From Thermohalobaculum sp050331395 (GTDB taxonomy: Bacteria; Pseudomonadota; Alphaproteobacteria; Rhodobacterales; Rhodobacteraceae), in NCBI GenBank assembly GCA_050331395.1, contig JBHJGX010000058.1, positions 9,857 to 73,856 of the forward strand: DNA of 64,000 nt, written 5' to 3'. Position numbers and translations under genes: made by a program. Shown here one piece after another: positions 59,877 through 64,000 of this stretch (the first letter of the stretch is position 1; the number at the start of each line of letters is the position of its first letter). The notes below the pieces were generated by a model. It saw nothing but the letters and a program-made list of their open reading frames with translations, was not told the DNA's origin and ran no database searches.

Positions 59877-61238
59877 ATGCTTGCCGGCGCCTCGCGCGCG
59901 CGTGCGGTCCTCGCGATCACCTGCGCAGGGATTGCAGTTTTCGCTGCGATCCTCGCCCTCCAATGGGAGCGATTTCCAGGCGGGGCGTTCGAAGACGATG
60001 CCTATTTCTATGCAGTGATCCAACAGAGGATCCTTGCGGGCGACGGCGTGAGTTTCGACGGCCTGCGCCCGACCAACGGCTTCCATCTGCTCTGGATGGG
60101 CTGGCTCGCATCGGTGGGCGGCGTCCTGCAGGTTCTCGGTGCGGCCCACGCGGCCGCCTTCGTCGTTGCGGTCTGCCTGCCGCTCGTCCCGCTTTTGCGG
60201 TTGCCGCCCGGCACCTTCGCCCTCGCCCTGGTGGCCGCTTACTTCTGTGGTCCCGGCATGGAGGGAATCGCGGCCGGCCTCCTGCTCGCGCTCCTGGTCG
60301 CATCGCTCGAGCGCCGCGGACCCCTCGCCCTCGGAGCGCTCTCGGCGGCCTTGATCCTCGCGCGGTTCGACCTTGCGCCGGTCGCGATCGGGCTGGCGCT
60401 TTGGCGTCGCAGCGGCGGCCGGCCGGGCGGTGGCGCGATCCTTGCGGGCACTGCGCTCGGCCTCGCCCTCTCGGCTGTGGGCCATCTCTGGCTCGCGGGG
60501 ATCCCAGTTCCGGTCTCGGCGCTCGTGAAATCCGGTTGGCTGTCGGTGGCGAGCCCGGCGACCGCCGCAGATCTGCTCAGATCGGCCGTCACCGAGCCCG
60601 GGAACCTCGTCCGGCTCGCGATCTGGGCGACGGCGCTCTCGGCGCTTGCCCTGAGCGCGCCCCGCGGACCGCTCGGCCACCCGATCCCGCATGTCCTCGC
60701 GGCGCTCTGGCTCCTCGGGCATGCCGTGCTCCATCCTCTGCGGGACTGGTACTGGGCGGTGCCCGTCATGCTGGCAGTCGTCGGCAGCGGGCTGGCCCGG
60801 CCGCCGCAATGGGCGACGCCCGTCGCGGTCCTGATGGTGGCCGGCGGGGTCGGTGCCGCTGCGCTCCACTGGCATCGAAGCACTCCAGCGCGCGCCGAGT
60901 TGGCTGCGGTTCTCGCGCGGATCGAGGCGACGGTGCCGGCCGGCGCTCCGATCCTCGTCCCGGACGGGGCGGGCTTCGTCGCCCAAAGGCTCTATCCCCG
61001 ACCCGTCGTCAACGGCGACGGACTGGTGAACGACGTCGCCTGGGCGCGCCGGTCCCTCGATCCGGACTGGACGGCCGCCCGCCTCCGCGAAGACGGTGTT
61101 CGGTACCTCCTCACCCCCGAGGGGCTCGGGCCGCGCCCCCGCCCGGGCCTTGCCTGCGCCGGCCGCCCCCACGGTCCGCCGGCCGGCGCTCATGTCCTCT
61201 GGCGGCTCGACCGGCCGATCGCCTGTGTGCGCCGCTGA
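59877..61238 (+). CDS. GT-C-like multi-pass membrane protein
   Basis: A 453-residue inner-membrane protein with about ten hydrophobic helices. The first periplasmic loop has AFEDDAYFYAVIQQRILAGD followed by GLRPTNGFHLLWM, the acidic EDD motif and loop of GT-C glycosyltransferases that use lipid-linked sugars. The C-terminal 130 residues are soluble (ILVPDGAGFVAQRLYPRPV) and may face the periplasm. It comes 26 bp after rpmJ and may be read through from the ribosomal operon. Donor and acceptor are unknown. Confidence 0.78.
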   Translation: MLAGASRARAVLAITCAGIAVFAAILALQWERFPGGAFEDDAYFYAVIQQRILAGDGVSFDGLRPTNGFHLLWMGWLASVGGVLQVLGAAHAAAFVVAVCLPLVPLLRLPPGTFALALVAAYFCGPGMEGIAAGLLLALLVASLERRGPLALGALSAALILARFDLAPVAIGLALWRRSGGRPGGGAILAGTALGLALSAVGHLWLAGIPVPVSALVKSGWLSVASPATAADLLRSAVTEPGNLVRLAIWATALSALALSAPRGPLGHPIPHVLAALWLLGHAVLHPLRDWYWAVPVMLAVVGSGLARPPQWATPVAVLMVAGGVGAAALHWHRSTPARAELAAVLARIEATVPAGAPILVPDGAGFVAQRLYPRPVVNGDGLVNDVAWARRSLDPDWTAARLREDGVRYLLTPEGLGPRPRPGLACAGRPHGPPAGAHVLWRLDRPIACVRR

Positions 61239-61245
61239 GCGCCTC

Positions 61246-62493
61246 TCAGTCGAACTTGCGCGTGTCGTCGATCACCTTCCCGTCGTTCGGCAGGCTGCCG
61301 GGCGCCACGGCCTCGACCGAGCCCCGCAGCTTGAGCACGTCGCGGAGCGTTTCGGCCACCGCCTCGGCCACGCCGTCGGGCGGGTTCGCCACCTCGACCG
61401 CCAGGTGCATCTGATCTTGATCGTCCTCGCGCGAGACGGTCAGCCGGGCCTTGGCGATCTCCGGATGACGCGCGACGACGGCGGCGATCTGCTCGGGGCG
61501 GACGAACATGCCGCGGACCTTGGTGGTCTGGTCTGCCCGGCCCATCCAGCCGCGGATGCGCAGATTGGTCCGCCCGCAGGGCGATGGTCCCGGCAGGACC
61601 GCCGACAGATCCCCCGTCGCGAACCGCACCAGCGGATAGTCGGGATTGAGCGCGGTGACGACGATCTCGCCCACCTCGCCCTCTGGGACCGGCTCGCCCG
61701 TGCCCGGCCGGACGATCTCGAGGATGACGCCCTCGTCGACGACCATGCCCGGATTGGGCTGGCCCGCGTCGTCCATGGTCTCATAGGCGATGAGCCCCAA
61801 ATCCGCGGTCGCATAGCATTGCAGGCAGACGATGCCGCGGGCGCCATAGCCTTCGCGCATCGCCGGAAAGAGTGGCCCCCCCGAGACGAGCGCCTGGGCG
61901 ATCGCGAGCGGCCGGCCGAGCTCATCCGCCTTCTCGAGGAGCACTTTCAGGAAATCGGGCGTGCCGGTATAGGCCGTCGCCCTGAGATCGGCCGCGGCGG
62001 TCGCCTGTGCCTCCGAATTGCCGACCCCGCCCGGGATCACCGCTGCGCCGAGGGCGCGTGCCCCGCTCTCCAGCATATGTCCCGCCGGCGTCAGATGATA
62101 GGCGAAGGCGTTCAGGACCACATCGCCCGCGCGGACCCCGGCCGCGTAGATCGCTCGGCCGAACCGCCACCAGTCGGGCGTGTCCATACCCGGTTCATAG
62201 ATCGGGCCCGGGCTCTGGAAGACATGGGGAAAGGTCGTTGCCGCCCGGGTGGTGAGCCCGCCAAAGGGCGGATCGGCGCGCTGGCGTTCGACGAGATCGG
62301 ATTTCCGGAGCACCGGCAGCCGGGCGAGGGCGGCCCGATCGGTGAGGGCGTCGAGATCGACCGGGCCGAGATGCGCCGCGAGGCCGGGCGCGAGCTCGAG
62401 CGCCTCGGTCAGTTCCCGCCGGAGCGTCTCGAATTGGGCAGCGTCGCGGGCCTCGGGCTCACGGGTCTCCAGATCGTCGAAATAGTCGGGCAT
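61246..62493 (-). CDS. PaaK-like AMP-forming CoA ligase
   Basis: A 415-residue adenylate-forming enzyme resembling phenylacetate-CoA ligase. The domain starts with LPVLRKSDLVERQRADPPFG and has the ATP-binding SPGPIYEPG, AFAYHLTPAGHMLESGARAL, ATADLGLIAYE, TGDLSAVLPG and RIRGWMGRADQTTKVRGMFV hallmarks, ending with the swinging domain and lysine-bearing end DGKVIDDTRKFD. It acts on an aromatic or related acid in the cytoplasm. The neighbouring paa genes are missing, so the true substrate is open. Convergent with the GT-C gene. Confidence 0.88.
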   Translation of the reverse strand: MPDYFDDLETREPEARDAAQFETLRRELTEALELAPGLAAHLGPVDLDALTDRAALARLPVLRKSDLVERQRADPPFGGLTTRAATTFPHVFQSPGPIYEPGMDTPDWWRFGRAIYAAGVRAGDVVLNAFAYHLTPAGHMLESGARALGAAVIPGGVGNSEAQATAAADLRATAYTGTPDFLKVLLEKADELGRPLAIAQALVSGGPLFPAMREGYGARGIVCLQCYATADLGLIAYETMDDAGQPNPGMVVDEGVILEIVRPGTGEPVPEGEVGEIVVTALNPDYPLVRFATGDLSAVLPGPSPCGRTNLRIRGWMGRADQTTKVRGMFVRPEQIAAVVARHPEIAKARLTVSREDDQDQMHLAVEVANPPDGVAEAVAETLRDVLKLRGSVEAVAPGSLPNDGKVIDDTRKFD

Positions 62494-62675
62494 GGCGGCT
62501 CTCCGGTCAGTCGGTCCGGCCCCCGTTTCAACATATCGCCCCGGCGCGGGCCAGTCTGTCGGACCGGGCGGTGGGCTGGACCGGTCGGCGCGGCGCGGCT
62601 AAAAGCCCGCTCCAGCCGGCCGGAGTGTCGGAAATCGCCCCGGAGAGATCGGGGATTAGATGGGGAGGGTCGGCC

Positions 62676-63578
62676 ATGGCAGCCGAGTTGATCGACGGCA
62701 AGGCCTTCGCGGCCAAAGTGCGCGCGGAGGTGGCCGACCACGTGGCGCGGTTGAAGGCCGAGCACGGGATCACCCCGGGGCTCGCGGTGGTGCTGGTCGG
62801 CGAGAACCCGGCGAGCCAGGTCTATGTGAAAAATAAAGGCACGCAGACCCGCGAGGCGGGCATGGCCTCTTTCGAGACACGGCTCGAGGCGGATGTCTCC
62901 GAGGCGGTGCTGCTCGAGGAGGTCGCGCGGCTCAATGCGGATCCGGCGGTCCACGGGATCCTGGTGCAATTGCCGCTGCCCGAGCATATGAATGCGGACG
63001 CGGTGATCAACGCGATCGACCCGGCAAAGGACGTGGACGGGTTTCATATCTCCAATGTGGGTCTCCTCGGGACCGGGCAGAAAGCGATGGTGCCCTGCAC
63101 GCCGCTCGGCTGCCTGATGCTCCTCCGCGACCGACTGGGCAGCCTCTCGGGGCTCTCGGCCGTGGTGCTCGGGCGCTCGAACATCGTTGGAAAGCCGATG
63201 TTCAATTTGCTCCTCCGGGAAAGCTGCACGGTGACGGTGGCGCATAGCCGGACCCGCGACTTGGAGGCGGTCTGCCGGAGCGCGGATATCCTGGTGGCCG
63301 CGGTCGGCCGGCCCAAGATGGTGCGCGGCGATTGGGTGAAGCCCGGCGCGACGGTCATCGATGTGGGCATCAATCGGGTGCCGGCGCCCGAAAAGGGCGA
63401 GGGGAAGACCCGGATCGTCGGCGATTGCGACGCCGAAAGCTGCGCCGCGGTTGCCGGGGCGCTCACGCCCGTGCCCGGAGGCGTCGGTCCAATGACCATC
63501 GCCTGCTTGCTCGCGAATACCTTGACTGCGGCCTGCCGGGCCCATGGTCTGCCGGAGCCGGAGGGCTTGACGGCCTGA
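62676..63578 (+). CDS. folD: Methylenetetrahydrofolate dehydrogenase/cyclohydrolase
   Basis: Bifunctional enzyme interconverting methylene- and formyl-tetrahydrofolate. The 300 residues contain GLAVVLVGENPASQVYVKNK with the catalytic Lys, HGILVQLPLPEHMN, DGFHISNVG, the NADP site VVLGRSNIVGKPM and TPVPGGVGPMTIACLL near the end. Start at 62676 has GGGAGG upstream. Divergent from the PaaK-like gene; the 182-bp gap holds their promoters. Confidence 0.98.
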   Translation: MAAELIDGKAFAAKVRAEVADHVARLKAEHGITPGLAVVLVGENPASQVYVKNKGTQTREAGMASFETRLEADVSEAVLLEEVARLNADPAVHGILVQLPLPEHMNADAVINAIDPAKDVDGFHISNVGLLGTGQKAMVPCTPLGCLMLLRDRLGSLSGLSAVVLGRSNIVGKPMFNLLLRESCTVTVAHSRTRDLEAVCRSADILVAAVGRPKMVRGDWVKPGATVIDVGINRVPAPEKGEGKTRIVGDCDAESCAAVAGALTPVPGGVGPMTIACLLANTLTAACRAHGLPEPEGLTA

Positions 63579-63872
63579 GCGACCGAGCGCGGGCCGGTCG
63601 TCGGGTCCGCGCCATGCCGCGCCGCTGAGAATTTGCGGCGCGTCCGTTATCCGGGATGCTGCCTCAGCAAGGCTCCCGCGGAGCGCGGTCCCTGTCGGGA
63701 CCCCGCCCCTTTGGGCCGGGCCGCCGCGTCGAGACTGCCCCCGGCCGCGGCCCTGGGCTTGCGGCGGGACGGTGCCAGCACCCGGCCTCGGCTGCAGAGC
63801 GCGCGGCGGCCTCGGAGACTGGTGCGCGGCAAGTCCTGGACCCGGCGCCCGGATTGTGAAAGTTTTCCAGCT
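63579..63872. other. Non-coding stretch before the insertion sequence
   Basis: No convincing gene in these 294 bases; short open frames there have no ribosome site or family match. A GGTCCC-TGTC-GGGACC hairpin lies at 63687-63702 without a T run. Confidence 0.5.
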
Positions 63873-64000
63873 CTAGGCCGTGTGGACAAAACGCATCCAG
63901 CGGTGGATTGCAGCGAGGTGGACGAAGCTGAGGAAGCTGGCGGCGGTCTTGTCGTAGCGGGTGGCGAAGCGGCGGAAGTGCTTGAGGAAACCGAACATCC
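63873..64000 (-). CDS. IS5-family transposase, C-terminal part
   Basis: The frame continues past the right edge; 41 codons from 63998 plus a stop are visible. They read KHFRRFATRYDKTAASFLSF then VHLAAIHRWMRFVHTA before a TAG. This is the typical end of IS5-group DDE transposases, in which the final Arg/Tyr-rich helix follows the catalytic Glu (not in view). The 5' part lies outside the window, so intactness is unknown. Confidence 0.85.
   Translation of the reverse strand, partial: MFGFLKHFRRFATRYDKTAASFLSFVHLAAIHRWMRFVHTA
63873..64000 (-). mobile_element. Partial IS5-family insertion sequence
   Basis: Extends beyond the window's right edge. The left boundary is uncertain; the terminal inverted repeat probably lies within about 60 bases left of 63873. 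Target-site duplication cannot be tested from here. Confidence 0.7.

Noticed and set aside
63647..63889. 80-residue frame before the insertion sequence
   Set aside because: Arg-rich shadow translation overlapping the transposase end with no ribosome site.
1..64000. tRNA, rRNA or CRISPR arrays
   Set aside because: No cloverleaf-like block, rRNA-like sequence or regularly spaced repeat was noticed; a dedicated scan could still find a single tRNA.

Overview
The window is a GC-rich stretch of alphaproteobacterial chromosome, most likely from the order Rhodobacterales (Rhodobacter/Paracoccus-like). This rests on an AIG2-Nudix gene next to cysK (the trgB-cysK arrangement of Rhodobacter tellurite-resistance loci), the truB-rpsO-pnp block, DUF1285, DUF1127 and DUF4214 genes, a VPLPA-type C-terminal sorting signal, a zinc-less L36, and dense genes that mostly end in TGA with many ATGA overlaps. 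No rRNA, tRNA or CRISPR array was seen.

Layout. 0-9.7 kb: sulfur and small-molecule genes (partial trgB-like, cysK, DUF3772 mechanosensitive channel, alaX, sseA, GNAT, methyltransferase, radical SAM/SPASM). 9.7-13.3 kb: DUF937 protein, EamA exporter, cupin, LysR regulator, YciE/F ferritin-like protein. 13.3-17.1 kb (minus): pnp, rpsO, truB with two good terminators. 17.1-25.2 kb (minus): tightly overlapped operon of MoxR ATPase, two exported tandem paralogs, DUF58, DUF4159, and an amidotransferase-like protein split by one in-frame TAG. 25.3-31 kb: DUF1285, a decayed and an intact DUF4214 protein side by side, DUF1127, a DUF3096-type membrane peptide and an outer-membrane-like protein. 31-46 kb: core metabolism (ahcY, upp, leuB, comM, asd, rsmB, guaB) mixed with an HD hydrolase, a Nudix-type NAD regulator, a DNA-methylase-like protein, a third DUF4214 protein, a VPLPA protein and a PA-IL-like exported protein.

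46.5-58.9 kb is the most unusual part. It is a run of mostly exported proteins of little-known type. On the minus strand: a 17-kDa-antigen-like lipoprotein, a secreted protein, a membrane-anchored protein with a Lon (S16)-like domain, and two cytosolic unknowns. Divergently, on the plus strand: an exported protein with a sulfatase-modifying (FGE)-like domain lacking the usual cysteines, a TAXI-like periplasmic binding protein, and a 912-residue protein with a degenerate caspase-like start, helical Sel1-like repeats and a PDZ-like end. This is the best candidate here for an undescribed envelope system. 59-64 kb: rpmI-rplT-rpmJ, a GT-C-like membrane protein, a PaaK-like ligase, folD, and the end of an IS5-family transposase at the right edge.

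Several lesions (TAG codons at 17674 and within 26058-27666, a 7-G run frameshift, a channel gene without a normal start codon) suggest recent pseudogenes or consensus errors. They should be checked against reads. All calls are from reading translations and motifs; no database search was run.
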